Positions 31,855 to 43,959 of a stretch of DNA of 64,000 bases are shown one piece after another. The notes under the pieces were generated by a model. The model saw only the letters and a list, made by a program, of their open reading frames with translations, did no database searches and had not been told where the DNA came from. Source of the stretch: Plazaster borealis (lineage: Eukaryota > Echinodermata > Asteroidea > Forcipulatida > Labidiasteridae). The DNA is taken from the NCBI GenBank assembly GCA_021014325.1, contig CM037472.1, positions 21,251,063-21,315,062 of the forward strand, read 5' to 3'. The stretch's first letter is position 1; each line of letters opens with the position of its first letter. The translations under genes and the position numbers were made by a program.

Positions 31855-34800
31855 ATGATGATGGAAAGGGTGATTTTGTTGGCCTTTTTGGCCGTCTTAA
31901 TGATATTTGCCGAAGCAAAGGTGATAGAAATTACTGATGAAAACTGGGGAACAATAATGGAGGGAGAATGGATGCTAAAATTGTAAGTGTTAAATTAAAT
32001 TAAAATTGATTTCTCAGAGTCAGATTTGTTTGTGTACCATGGAGGAATTTCCTTCCTCCATGGTGTACAATTAAACTCGTTCTGGACCCCTCGTTCTTAT
32101 TCCTCCATGCTGTTATTAATTCATGGTAGTTAGGCCTAATTACGAATGAATGATTGTATGAATGATTGATACCGTCATCAATTGAATTGTAAACCATAGA
32201 GCAATATTCAAACTAACCCACTATAAAAGTGTAAAGCATGAAATAAAAAGAATTTAAAAAGTACACCGGCTGGTAATTAACGGGCCCCCTCGCAAAGTCG
32301 CCCCTCACAAAGTCGCCCCCTGACAGAGTCGCCCCCTAACAAAGTCGCCCCCTGACAAAGTCGCCCCCCCGACAATGTCGCCTCCCAACACAGTCGCCCC
32401 CCAACAAAGTCGCCCCCCAACAATGTCGCCCCTCAACATAGTCACCCCCCGACAATGTCGCCCCCCACCCCTTTTTGTATTTGAAGTCCCTGACCCTGGT
32501 AACTAAGTACGATCCGTCAAAGCATGTAAAAATAAAGGATTCGGTAATAATGGCCGCATGTTTCAACCCAAGCAGAGTCTTTCTAAAGGGCTATTATGAA
32601 CTGAACTTGCGTGCATGGTGTGGTGCACTGGTGGGGATCATGGGTGCATACGCATTTGTGTGGGGGACCCGAAGCAGGGTTTCAATGACGGTGCGTTTTT
32701 TTGTGTGGCGTCATTAGCACGTCACTGGTGGTGGTCCCAATAAGCCTATAAAAGGAATTTGTAATTGATTGTTTTTTATTTTTATTTATTTATTTATTTA
32801 TTTTATTTAGAAAACATTTTTTACTTGCGTTTATTAACGATTTATTACTATTTAGTATTCTTCAAAGGTGTTCTTCATTTAAAGTTTATTTATTCACACG
32901 AACATTTTTCACTTGCGTTTAAGCTATTTAATATTTTAACAAGTATGTTTGCCTTGCGTTATTCAATAAAGACTTTCACGGTCTTTATATGCACCATCTT
33001 GTTCACAGGGTAATATTCGGAACACGCGTTGCTGTCTGCGACTCGCTATGTGCCGAGTCGCAGACGGCAACGAGCGTTCGAAATAAACAAATCAGCCCCG
33101 TAAACAAGATGGCGCATCAGACCGTGAAAGTCTTTATTTGTAATCAGTATGATTATTTCTTTAATTATATTGACCTTGTTGTCTGATTAAACGTAATGTG
33201 AGATTGAGGTTAGATGAATCCTTTTGTGTCTGCTTTTACTGTTTAGTGACTTGGTTTCATTCATACAAAAAATCTTGGGCTATAATAGGGTATAACGAAA
33301 GTAGAACTAGAAGTAATGGATTATTTTTAGTTATATCATAGGCAGGGGGCGACTTTGTCAAAGTAGAAATAATGTATTTTTAGTTATATCATAGGCAGGG
33401 GGCGACTTTGTCAAAGTAGAAATAATGGATTATTTTTAAACAGTATTACATAGGCAGGTGGCGACATTGTCGGGGGGCGACTTTGTTGGGAGGCGACATT
33501 GTCGGGGGGCGACTTTGTTAGGGGGCGACTTTGTTAGGGGGCGACTTTGTAATTGAGGGGGCGACTTTGTTAGGGGACGACTGTGTGGGGGGGGCGACTT
33601 TGTGAGGGGCGACTTTGCGAGGGGGCGACATGACCGGCACCCGGGGAAATAAATCTACCCATCTATAAATAATCTAGTGACTTCACTTAGTACTAATAGT
33701 ATTATACAGGGTGTCTCAAAAAAAAGGTAATCCTACTGTAAGGGTTTTTATGGCCAGACTATATGTTTACCAGCAGAAAGCATGGCATCATCTTAAAGCC
33801 GAAGCCTTGTGCTTTTCAATGATACCTTGGGTTACATTCCAGGGTCACGCATCATGGAGCACCACTGTCTTGAAGTTGTGTTGCAAAAATGCAGGAAGGC
33901 CATTTTGAAAATGTTTTCCGAAAGTATACCAGTGGTTCGTTGTAACCCTCCAGTATACGACTTTCGGGAGGGTGGAGGGTTACAACTGCGAGAGGATAGA
34001 GGGTTACAATTATCGCAACTACTTAGGCCAAGTAAAATAAATAACATGTTGCTCGTCCGGACTTTTTGAAAAAGTTGGTGAGGGAGGTCCTTGTTATTTG
34101 TTATTTTCAATTTTTTTGTTATTTTTTTCAAGATGGCCACCATGTCTAAGATGGCCGCCATATCGTATTTGAAGATGGTTTTATGGTTTTATGAGTATAT
34201 TCTGTATGTCCTCAAATTCTGTGTGTGTTTCTGTGTCCATTTTGATACATTGTAATTATTTCTAAAGAGTCATTCTTGATTTTGCTCCAAAGTTATTCTG
34301 TGTGCGTGGCATCGCGTCCTTGTGCAAAGAACTGTTGCATGCAAACCTGAAGGGCAAAACGTTTCAAAGTAAAGAGTGTCTCATTATGCGTTGCAATAGC
34401 CTAGCTTGTAGGCCTACATGTAAGACAGATGATGAAACTGCTCAATAAAAATAAAGGGTACATTGGAAATAGCTATAAATAATATGTAAATTGATTTTTT
34501 TGATTTTTTTTTTTTTTTTTTTTTAAATAACAAATAACAAAAAAATCTGTGCGGCCGCCAAAACCGAGGCGGGCGGGGACGAGCAACATGTTATTTATTT
34601 TACTTGGCCTTACAGACTTGCTTTAGCCAGTTTAAACGCAAAGAGGGCAAGGTAATTTTTATTTTTCTAGAATGTTAAGGCCCTTGCACTTCTATTGGAA
34701 AATCTATGGGAAACTTTTAAAGGAGTACCAAGGCTGAGACCAGGGCAACGGAGGCCATGCAACAGGACCAGTGGCGTAACCAGAGGGGGGCAGAGGGCTG

Positions 34801-37800
34801 GCAGCCCCCCTCCCTCCACTCAAAACCCTTGCCTCCAAAGAGATTGAAAAATTGCACAAATGAATGGTTCCATACATGAAATAGCCCCCCTAAATTAGAT
34901 CTTTTCCGCCTACATGCTCCCCCAATGAAAATGTCAGGTTACGCCACTGAACAGGACAGAGGCATGGCCTTGGTGGCCTCCGAGCAATTCCAGGCCCTCT
35001 TTGCAAAACTTTTGGAAGTTACAAGTTTTAAGAAAGTAAATTATTAGTGGAATGAACTGACATGACCGACTCTAAAACAATATTTAACAGATATTTCTGC
35101 CCCAAATGTTGCTGTAATGTCCCACAACACGAAATTTCTTATTTTTTATTGGCCAAATCATAATTCGTCGTGTGCATGGAAATAGGTCGTAACGAAAAGT
35201 TACTAGAGAAAGGGCGTAAGCAAATAATGTGCAAACTAAATGTGAAAGTTTGATAGGTTTTCGGCTATTCATAAGTCATCATAGGAAGGTTAAATTCTGC
35301 ATGGGAATGGGAAAACATTTCTTTGGGGTAATTTTAGCAACAAAAATGTAACAGTAATGCCACATTTTTGGGGTCAGGAGCTATTTTATTGCTTACAGCC
35401 TTTTGTTACTGGAGAAAAGTACTTTGTGTGCCTCGAAGAAGGGCGTAGAGCCATACGCCCTTCTTCAGGGCACACAACGATAATATATTAGTAGGCAAAT
35501 AAGTGTGTACAAAGTTCCTGCATTAGTTATAGATAGTAATTTTTGTGATTTCTCAATGAATTGACAACCATGTCAGGCCTGAGATTTTTCAGATTTTTTC
35601 CTGAATTCAGGATCTTTCATTTATCTTTTTTTCACCTTTAGATTTTCTTAGCTAAGAGGTGATGTTAACATCAGAGGGGAGAAAGCCACTGCCCTTGTTG
35701 TCCAAACCTCTAACCCCCAAACCACTAAATAGATATTTGTGGCGATGTAGAGAGTCTGAAAACCCCTAAAATGTACCATCCTCTATATTCTGAGGGCTTT
35801 ATCCGCAGACCAAAAGGGTACTACTTAGCATTTTCAGGTTTTTTCCCTCTTTTTCATACAATCTCACCCCTGATTTGTGCAGGTTGGTTGGACTTTTAAA
35901 CTAGAGGATTGAATATAATTTTCTCTTCCAAATATAACTAATGCATTACACAGTCACACCTCTAACAATTTTTAAAAGCAACCTTTTGTATCAATGAAAC
36001 ACCAACCCATTATTTATTGTTACACAGCTATGCCCCATGGTGTCCAGCTTGCAAGGCCATAGCTCCAGTGTGGTCAAGCTTCTCATCTGAGAGTAGGAAC
36101 CTCAAGATCCAAGTGGGTGAGGTGGATGTGAGTTCTTCACCGGGACTCAGCGGCCGATTCATGGTCACCTCATTGCCGACCTTTTATCAGTGAGTACATT
36201 AACTTTTACTATGTCAGGGTTCTCCCCAGGTTTTTTTCAAAACTGTTGGCCATTCTGGACCGAAATTTTGGAAGTTGGCCGAAGCACGCTGAATTGAGAC
36301 AATATCTTTGGAATGTTTTCTACTTGGTGTTTATCTTAGTTTAAAAGCCCTACTGTGCAGTCTGGAGCATTCTGTATGGTTTTCTTTGGATGTTTTTTGA
36401 GAAATTAATTATTATTTTTGTTTAATGTGTCGGCTGAAATTTGCGCGTATCGGCCTGATACGCTAGCTTGTGCATTGGGAGAACCCTGTATGTTATCAGT
36501 GAGTACATTAATGCTTACAGTCACAATTCCTTCTATATTATATTGCCAAAGGATTCAGGAGGAATTGGGCCGGTGGGCCCATTGTATAACAACTGCTTAT
36601 CCCAGGGGTAGGCATTCTAATCTTATCCAAGTCCAAACAATTTGGTGTAGAGTGATATAGGAGAAGAGGATATTGGAGGATTTAGGCCACAGGGTGGCAT
36701 AACTGCCTCGTCTGTCAGGGTTGAAGTGGGGTGCCTTGTATGAAAAGTTCATATGAATGCCAGTGTAGTTTACATTCAGTTGTATTCTGGGCCCAATTTC
36801 ATAGAGCTGCATAAGCACAAAAAACAAGCTAAGCACAACAAAATTATGCTTACCAGAAAAAGGTTACCAATTAAAATACCATTTCACATGTAGCATCTGT
36901 GACTGGTATCCTGCATATTGTTGCTTAGCAGAAACTTTTTAAGCAATATTTTCTTCTTGAGCAGCTGTCTGAGATTTGGGCCCCTGGTCATAACTCTGGT
37001 CTGAATGGGATTGTATACAGATGCAAGGACCCGCTCTAAACAAATTAGAGCTTATTGGGAACCCCACGAACCTATGAATATGCTTGTTCTATTTCTGTCA
37101 GCCTAGACATCTAATTCTTGTTCTTCTTACAATTACTTAGGTCTGCTGACCAAACTTACAATGTACCTTTTAACCCCAAGTTATCAGAAGTCCATCTCAT
37201 AGTAATTTGCTTGAATTTGATACTGCACCCCAGAACTACTGGCTTATACTATAGCATTCGGATGTTCACTTACCAAAGATAGGATAATTTTTGTGTAGAT
37301 TTTGGACAGCTTTTGGCCAGAACAGCAAGGGGAAATCGGTTCAAAGAATCTGGTATAGAGAAATGTAGACCTCTCCGTGTGGTATATTTGAGATCCCCAT
37401 CATCAAAGCTCAAGCTACTTTTAGGAAGTGTATGTATCTGCTCTTGGAAGGAGACTGTTATCAAGTCTATTTGTATTTCTTAACAGTGTTCGTAATGGTG
37501 AGTTTAGAGTCTACACTGGATCCCGTAATAAGGATGACTTTATGAGTTATATTGAGGATGACAGATACACTGAGCTTGAACCTGTATCCTCCTGGAAGGC
37601 ACCAAACTCCATCTTGTAAGTAGTTATCAAGTTATAAACCATTAGGGAAACTGACTGGGTAGATTTTTAAATGATTTGGGGTGGAACAAAGCAAGTATTT
37701 AGTTGAAACCAACAGTGTTGTCATGTACCATCACAACAATTTTGAGTGTCTTTTTTCAGATTAAAATAAGTATCTTTTTTAAAGGTAGGGTCATAGATTG

Positions 37801-40800
37801 TTTTCGTAAATGTAATGCTGATTTATAGACAAAATTATAGGAAAGATACAATAAAGGTCAAATGCGAAAAGTTTCAGCTGAATACAGTTTGTACTTGCTG
37901 AGAAAACAGAAACAAAAACCAACTTTTTCCCACACGAACATTGAATCCTTCCTCGTTTAGCGAGGTGACAGTGGGAACAAACCACATCTTTGGCCGCAGC
38001 ATTCGCAAACGGGCACCAACCCTCAGAAATCTGAGAAACGATTCATGCATGAATAATTTCTCAGATTCAAATGTTTTGGGGTGAAAAATTATCCAAACCA
38101 TATTACTTTGAAGGGAATCCTTTCTTAAAATAGTTAATACTATCAACAACTGCAGTGCTTCTCTCCAAGTAAGTTTTTATGGTCATTAATTTTTGGAGTA
38201 CTTTAACAATCTATGACCCAACCTGTAAAGGAAAAATAACATAGCTTCAATTCATTTTGAAAAACAACAAGTAAATGACTTATTTTGTACAGCCTTAGCT
38301 AAACAAAATGTTTCAGTTGCTGCTCAACAATCATCATTTGCTACTAAATAGTAGCATTCAGTGTACACACAAAATTTTCAGTCCAAATATTGTGCTATGC
38401 AAAATTGCGTGACAAAATCGTTGCCTGTTCTGTACTTTTTCAGAAATGGCTGAACTTGAAAGTCTTTTTACATTGTATAAATGAGTCCAAATATATGAAT
38501 ATTCAATTGTATAAATTAGTCCAAATATATGAATATTCAATGTGATTGTTGGACTCACAAAACAAATATTTGTATTTCTAATAACAGGATGTCGATTGTG
38601 TCACTCATCTTTAAATTGTCCATGCAAGTCAGGGTAAGTTAAAAAGTAGGATTTTCTTTTGGGATCGATTTTTTGTTTTATTTTTTTCATTTATTTTTGT
38701 AGAAATTATATATTGATTTATACATATTACCCGCCTAAGTTGCCAGGTAATTTGACCCTATCTCTGTTGAGTGAGTTACTAGGATCCTTCCTCAAACTAA
38801 AAAAATCCAACACATACTCAACACCCAAACTGTTGGACTCTTGATTATGGTGGTATGCCTGATCCCATGTAAAGCATTTAAATCAAATTGCTATTGCAGT
38901 CCTCAGTCCAACAGAATCAAACAAAACATGCTGTTGGATTTGGAAGGGTGGGGGGGGGGGTAGGTAAGGGTTATGATATCATATGGTACAATATTGCAGG
39001 CTGGCTTAGTTTATCTATCATTCAAAAGCAATGTGGATGATATTAAATGGTCAAATGGTAGGAGGGTTGACAGTGCACCACATGGTATCATATTGCAGGC
39101 TGGCATAGTTTATCTATCATTCAAAACCACAGTGGATGATATTGAATTATCAGACAGTAGGAGGGTTGACTGTGTCCTGTGTTTGCATTCACCACACTGT
39201 ACCTTATTGTAAGCTGGCATAGTCTATCTATCATTCAAAACCACAATGGACAGTGGATGATATTGAGTGGTCAGACAGTAGGAGGGTTGACTGTGTCCTG
39301 TGTAGTTACATTCAGCACACAGTACCATATTGCAGGCTGGCATAGTTTATCTATCATTCAAAACCACTGTGGACAGTGGATGATATTGAGTGGTCGGATA
39401 GCAGGACAATTAATCAAATGAAAGCGTTCTTGAGAACATATGCCTGAAAATAATGAGCTACTACACAGTGTAACAGATAAATTTATAAATCTTCTAAATT
39501 TATCCAATGTATTTTTTTTCCTTTGAATTTGTAGAGTTTCCATTTGACAATGACTGTGGACTATGGTTTCCCTGCATGGACTGTGTATGTCTTCTTTGCT
39601 GTCTGCACAGTCTTGATGGGTCTTACTCTTGGAATGGTAAGAGGGAAACATTTTTTCTTCCATCTGAAAAGGAGAAACATTGTTGGACGGACTGAACATT
39701 GATATCGTGGCTCAATTTCATAGAGATGCTAAAGCACAGAAAGTAGCTAAGCACAACAAAATTATGCTTGCCAGAATAAAGTTACCAGCCAAACTACTAT
39801 GTCACATGTTCAATTTGTGACTGGTATCCTGCGTATTTCTGCTCAGCAGAAAATTGCGAAGCAATATTTTCTGCTTAAGCAGCTCTATGAAATTGTGCCC
39901 TGGTTGACTAGAACTCTTCTAATAATGGACATGTTTTTCAGAGCTGCAGCAAGTATATTCGGTTTTTAAGAATCTTTGGGCTAATTGAAAATACAATTAA
40001 AATGTTTGTTGGCTTTGCATAAACAACCTTGGGTAGTTGACAATTTGTTCACTGTTCAATGTTCACAAGATGTATGGACATGTCATTACCATCAACATGG
40101 ATTCAAGACTGAACTTCCCTCATAAGGTTGAGCTATTCATTGGGGCATGACAAAAATAGATTTCAATCAGGGGCCAATTTCATAGCGCTGCTTAACGGTA
40201 AGCAAATTTTTTGTGCTAACTACAGCAGAAACATTTGCTTAAGCGTAAGCGTATTTCACAGGTTGGCAAGAAAATTAGGTGGCCAGCTTGCGCGTTCACC
40301 ATGGATTTGCATTGTTACGTCATTCATTTTCATACAGTCTGCACCGGTAGGTTAGCATGCCTTTTCATGTGGTTACAGTTAGCAGCGGTATGAAATGGAA
40401 ACACGCGCAGTAAGCACAAAAATTGGTTGTTAAGCAGCTCTATGAAATTGGGCCCAGATGTTAATGATTTCAAAGATAGGAACCCCATCATGTTTGATTG
40501 AATCAGGGAATGATTCATAGGAAATGAGGGCCTCTCTTAACGGACATCTTTGGCTGTGGCTAACTCACTCCGACGGTTTATGCAGTCACTGATCACAGAC
40601 ATAGCCCAAGATGCTCAAATTGGCCAAACCGTACACAAAAATGTCTTTAGAAATACGCCCCCCCCAATGTTTGGAACATAGGGTCATTGACCATTGCACT
40701 GACAACACACGCGGCTACATGGCCCATGGTGTGCCATTTTGGGAGTCGGAATGCATAAAGACATGGTTCGTGTCTATCTTCACGCTGGTTGCCTAAAACG

Positions 40801-41530
40801 GGCGCTACGCAGTATTGCACAGGGAATCGTAACTTCAAAAAAATGGTGCAAGCAACATTTGTCATGTGATGACGTGAGGTGAAATTGGGTCAATAGACCT
40901 TCAGTATGCTGCCAACAGCCCCTGACATGATCCCTGTATGTGCAAAATAGCAATCATGATTACCAAGTCTGAATTTCATGAAGAAGGGGACCAGGATTAG
41001 ATTACCGGGCAAAATGTCATAAAGTGAACATTAATTGCAACTTGTGCCCCAGTATATTTTTTTACTAATGCTCATTGTTTTCTGCTAAACAGCTTTATGA
41101 TATTGGGCCCAGACTATTTGTTTCCTTCCAGCCTCAGTTTGGTATTACATAGGTTTGAACGGGAGAACAAAATGGCGTCACCGTTAAACAGAGGTCTATT
41201 TGCAATCTGACTTTGATGGGAGCAGTTATTCTTTACACTGTCATGATTTATAAATACCTTCACTTTCTCCCATGCCAGGTCTTTGTCTTCATCACTGATT
41301 GCCTTTGCCCAACAAGGCGTCCAGCTAGACGTCTAGAAACAAGGAGTGCTGAACCAGAAGCTCTCCCCAAGACAAAGGAGGAGGAAGAAGAAGAAGAAGG
41401 AGAGGAGGAGGAGGAAGAAGGGAAAGCAGGTGAGGAGGAGCCTACACCTCGAGGAGATGCTGCAGGGGATGAGGGAGGTGATACCTCTCTCAGAAAACGG
41501 ACAACAGAATCCACAGAGGCAAAGGACTGA
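31855..41530 (+). CDS. TMX1: TMX1, thioredoxin-related transmembrane protein 1
   Basis: ER type I membrane oxidoreductase of the PDI family acting on membrane-bound clients. Exons: 31855-31982, 36028-36189, 37487-37615, 38588-38633, 39535-39636, 41279-41530 (TGA), all phase-consistent GT/AG; product 272 aa, human 280 aa. Residues 1-20 are a hydrophobic signal peptide. The thioredoxin domain follows, with YAPWCPAC (Cys48, Cys51; the TMX1-type CPAC site) and the cis-proline in TSLPTFYH (Pro93). EPVSSW matches human. The transmembrane helix is about residues 169-195 (FPAWTVYVFFAVCTVLMGLT), followed by DCLCP, whose cysteines (197, 199) match the human palmitoylation pair tied to mitochondria-associated ER. 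The cytosolic tail is strongly acidic from a GAG/GAA-rich tract. Three ATGs open the frame; the first is taken. Confidence 0.96.
32281..33640. mobile_element. Fold-back element with GTCGCC-repeat arms
   Basis: The left arm 32281-32466 is a tandem series of roughly 16-base GTCGCCCCCTGACAAA units; the right arm 33344-33640 is the same series inverted (GGGGGCGACTTTGTTA). The outer ends match exactly: CCCTCGCAAAGTCGCCCCTC against GAGGGGCGACTTTGCGAGGG. About 880 bases lie between, holding the 174-base hairpin at 32965-33138. It is in TMX1 intron 1. No transposase frame seen. Confidence 0.8.
32965..33138. repeat. 174-base hairpin palindrome inside the fold-back element
   Basis: The outer arms AATAAAGACTTTCACGGTC and GACCGTGAAAGTCTTTATT are perfect inverses. 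Next in are CACCATCTTGTT against AACAAGATGGCG, then GTCTGCGACTCG against CGAGTCGCAGAC, leaving a loop of about 8 bases. More GC-rich than its surroundings. Confidence 0.88.
34025..34610. mobile_element. 586-base element with perfect 34-base TIRs
   Basis: AGGCCAAGTAAAATAAATAA and the rest of the left arm (34025-34058, ending GCTCGTCC) are exactly inverted at 34577-34610. The interior is A/T homopolymer plus AAGATGGCCGCC motifs; no transposase frame. In TMX1 intron 1. Such identity suggests recent activity. No target duplication was identified. Confidence 0.85.
34662..35012. repeat. Dispersed repeat interrupted by a hAT-like MITE
   Basis: GCCCTTGCACTTCTATTGG to CAACGGAGGCCATGC on the left, and GAGGCATGGCCTTGGTGGCC to CCAGGCCCTCTTTGC on the right, are one older repeat split by the 34769-34949 insertion. 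Relatives: 8565-8730, 56625-56795 and 63910-64000. Confidence 0.6.
34769..34949. mobile_element. 181-base hAT-like MITE with 8-base target duplication
   Basis: The ends CAGTGGCGTAACC and GGTTACGCCACTG are perfect 13-base TIRs. AACAGGAC flanks both sides exactly (34761-34768 and 34950-34957); an 8-base duplication is the hAT hallmark. Related copy at 47174-47359. Confidence 0.9.
35424..35477. repeat. Hairpin with TTGTGTGCC/GGCACACAA arms
   Basis: TTGTGTGCCTCGAAGAAGGG-CGTA pairs with TACG-CCCTTCTTCAGGGCACACAA, with one mismatch region and a 6-base loop. Reversed, the left part reads CCTGAAGAAGGGCGTA, a form common beside GAAACG in retroelement ends, but no GAAA box follows. Confidence 0.8.
36789..36985. 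mobile_element. CATAGAGCTGCTTAAGCA-family MITE
   Basis: GGGCCCAATTTCATAGAGCT at the left, ATTATGCTTACCAG and GTGACTGGTATCCTGC inside, and GAGCAGCTGTCTGAGATTTGGGCCC at the right. Same internal order as at 39711-39902, 46738-46922 and 60974-61200. In TMX1 intron 2. Confidence 0.8.
37779..38228. mobile_element. TTAA-type MITE, family M2, near-complete
   Basis: TTAAAGGTAGGGTCATAGATTG at the left and CAATCTATGACCCAACCTGT at the right form the TIR pair. The core has GTTTAGCGAGGTGACAG, GGGCACCAACCC and GAAACGATTCATGCATGA. This is the reference copy for the other M2 fragments. In TMX1 intron 3. Confidence 0.85.
38985..39415 (+). repeat. Minisatellite, same unit as 960-1480
   Basis: About four units with CATATTGCAGGCTGGCATAG, CTATCATTCAAAACCACAG and GACAGTAGGAGGGTTGACTG. 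In TMX1 intron 4, ending about 120 bases before exon 5. Confidence 0.85.
39711..40458. mobile_element. Two CATAGAGCTGCTTAAGCA-family MITE copies
   Basis: 39711-39902 is a full copy (CTCAATTTCATAGAGATGCT ... AAGCAGCTCTATGAAATTG). 40170-40458 has the same type of ends (GGCCAATTTCATAGCGCTGC ... AGCAGCTCTATGAAATTGGG) but a different interior with GCGTAAGCG, TTACGTCATTCATTTTCATA and CACGCGCAG. A worn third copy ends at 41110. All lie in TMX1 intron 5. Confidence 0.75.
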
Positions 41531-41857
41531 ACTTGAACTGATTTGTAACTCAGCGTTGTGGATCTTCTCTGGACAATTTTCAGCCTTTGCAGCGACAAAT
41601 TCAATGCCATTTTTGGTGTGGCTGTGACTGTGGCCAGGTGACCGGTGTGGGATTTTTTCGATTGGTGCAGTGCAATAGCCATGCACATTATCAGTTTGTC
41701 TCTGGATTGTGTTCACGATGTTGATCCATTTTTTTAATTTGATACTGGATGGCCATTGTTAGTACCCAGCCATTTGCCTTGAATTTTCAGTGAGAGGAAA
41801 AAGGGAACTTATTTTTTTGGATTCACTTTCTGATTCTTCATGGGTTCTTTTATAGTA

Positions 41858-43083
41858 CAGTCGACTCCCGTTAATACGAGCTCGCATGTTACGAGGTTCC
41901 AGTTAATACAAGGTTTTTTGCCGGTCCCGAACTGCCCCGTGCGTGTTTCAATGCATTTAAAAATGGATTATACGAGCACGGTAGTAGCGAGAACACGGAT
42001 AATACGAGGTAATTTTGCGGTCCCCTGGGACAAAATGTATTGTTTTCAGACGTTTGTAGCGAGACCCGGAATAATTGTGTAAGAAACGCTTACCTTTGTC
42101 AAGGTTGAGAAATGACATGAAGCCCTTAAACCCCGAATACAATAGAGGTGATAATTGCATGGTGCTCGTAGAGTGCCACCAGTCTATTCAACGGACTGGT
42201 TTACCCAAGCAGACAATAGAGGGCTTAAATCACGCGCGTGGCTCAAAACCACCAAAGGTTAGTCCCTGACAATCCTCAATTTCAAACACATGCCGCTTAT
42301 TTAATAAATTCATGTCGGCGAACGCACTCGGCAGTATTTGGGGGGTTTTAATTATTAATCCTTGCTCGTTTCATCCATGCAAAACTTCAAAAACATAACT
42401 GCTGTTCTAGGGTTTTTTTTAGTGGAGCCTTTTTTTTCAAATAAAAGATTTTATTAATTCAAGAATAACAATTAAAAAGGAATTATTTTAAAAGACACGG
42501 ATACGCACAGATTTTATTAATTCAATAATAACATTTAAAAAGAGAAATCACAACACATTATCTTTATTGAAAAATGAAACAATATTAAAAAGGAAACTGC
42601 AAAGTAACTGAAGCAAGTCCATGTGCAACGGAACTCCAGAAACATCTCGCTGGTGTCCCACGCTTGACATGCTGTTATCATATACTTCATGTCGATCACC
42701 AACGAAAATGAACGTTCAGTGCATGCATCATGTTCATACCATGCGCTACGGTACAGAATCCGCTGTCGCTGAACGGCAAGTTGACATCTCTTTGCTATAT
42801 TGTTATCATAAATTGTACAAAATATTAAATTTCCATGATTAATCACTCAATAAAAGACATTTAGTAATGATATTCTTGTGTACAGGATGCTCGTAATGGC
42901 TGTTCTGGTAAGCAAACAGCTCCGTGCAGGCTAGCACAAGTGTATATGCACGTACACGTGTTGTGTGCATGCACAATGATGACATGTGTATCTATATTTA
43001 GCGCGCTGCGTTTAAGACGAGGTTTGGATAATACGAGGAAAATGGGCCAGTCCGGCGGACCTCATTATAACGGGAGTCGACTG
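41858..43083. mobile_element. pogo/Tigger-like DNA transposon, non-autonomous
   Basis: CAGTCGACTCCCGTTA at the left and TAACGGGAGTCGACTG at the right are perfect TIRs, each flanked by TA (41856-41857 and 43084-43085), as in Tc1/mariner-pogo elements with Tigger-type ends. Further inside, GGATAATACGAGG repeats occur at both sides. No transposase frame survives in the 1226 bases. It begins about 330 bases past the TMX1 stop codon, possibly in its 3' UTR. Confidence 0.88.
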
Positions 43084-43559
43084 TAAAAACAAAGGAATGC
43101 TGTTGCCCAATTTGAGGTGATTAAAACTAAAGATGAATTAATTGTACAAATTGATATTTTTTGATAATTATCTGTAAACTGTGCAAAAAATTGTTCAAGG
43201 TCAACATTGTTTATTACATGTTACTTGCCAGGATATCTCTGTGGTGGTCACTAATCATATCTAGTTATTCTAAGACTAGTCGGATCATTCACTCTAAAGT
43301 GATAGGCCTTTCTTTGGCAACATCTCATTGGTAGATTTTGTCAACTGTTGCTTGGCAAACAGCGATCAGTGCATTTCACCGAATACTTTACATGCCATTT
43401 CTATGTTTAAAATGTATACAATACAACAATTCTTAATTTTATATACATGTACTTCTTCTTAAGAGGAGCAGAGCACACCGTTCAAAATGTTGAGACTCTG
43501 CTATACCTCATTCTTGTTTCTTTTCAGAATGGTGGTTAATAGATAAATAAGTCAAGCAA

Positions 43560-43705
43560 CTGGGCCTAGAGCTGCTTAGTGCTTGAAAATTTTCTGCTGA
43601 GCAAAATGTAATCAGGAAAACAGTTGCAAATGTTACATTTACATATAACATGGTACTTTAGCTGGTAACTTTTTTTTTCTGGTAAGCACAATTAGCCTTT
43701 CCGAT
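43560..43705. mobile_element. Fragment of CATAGAGCTGCTTAAGCA-family MITE
   Basis: GGGCCTAGAGCTGCTTAGTGC, TTTTCTGCTGAGCAAAATG and GCTGGTAACTTTTTTTTTCT match the family's interior; one end is lost. Confidence 0.5.
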
Positions 43706-43959
43706 GAAATATGCTAATTACATTCATGCATACTGACACTATTGGTTGGCGAACGCTGTAGAGTTGTGCACTAGGCTGATGCTCAAAGGCATATTTTCAT
43801 ACAAAAGCTGTGATGTTCCCTCATTTTGCCAACCTGTAATGTGTGTACGCACGCTCGATGTGCAATTTACATATTTCATAGGAAAGGTCTATTGTTTTGT
43901 CCTTTGCTAATTTGTGTGCTTCCACAGTAAATTACAGAGTCCCTTTAACCTCTAACAAA

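Noticed and set aside
41260..41716. Minus-strand and third-frame open frames of 93-142 codons
   Set aside because: Shadows of the GAG/GAA-rich acidic tail of TMX1 exon 6.
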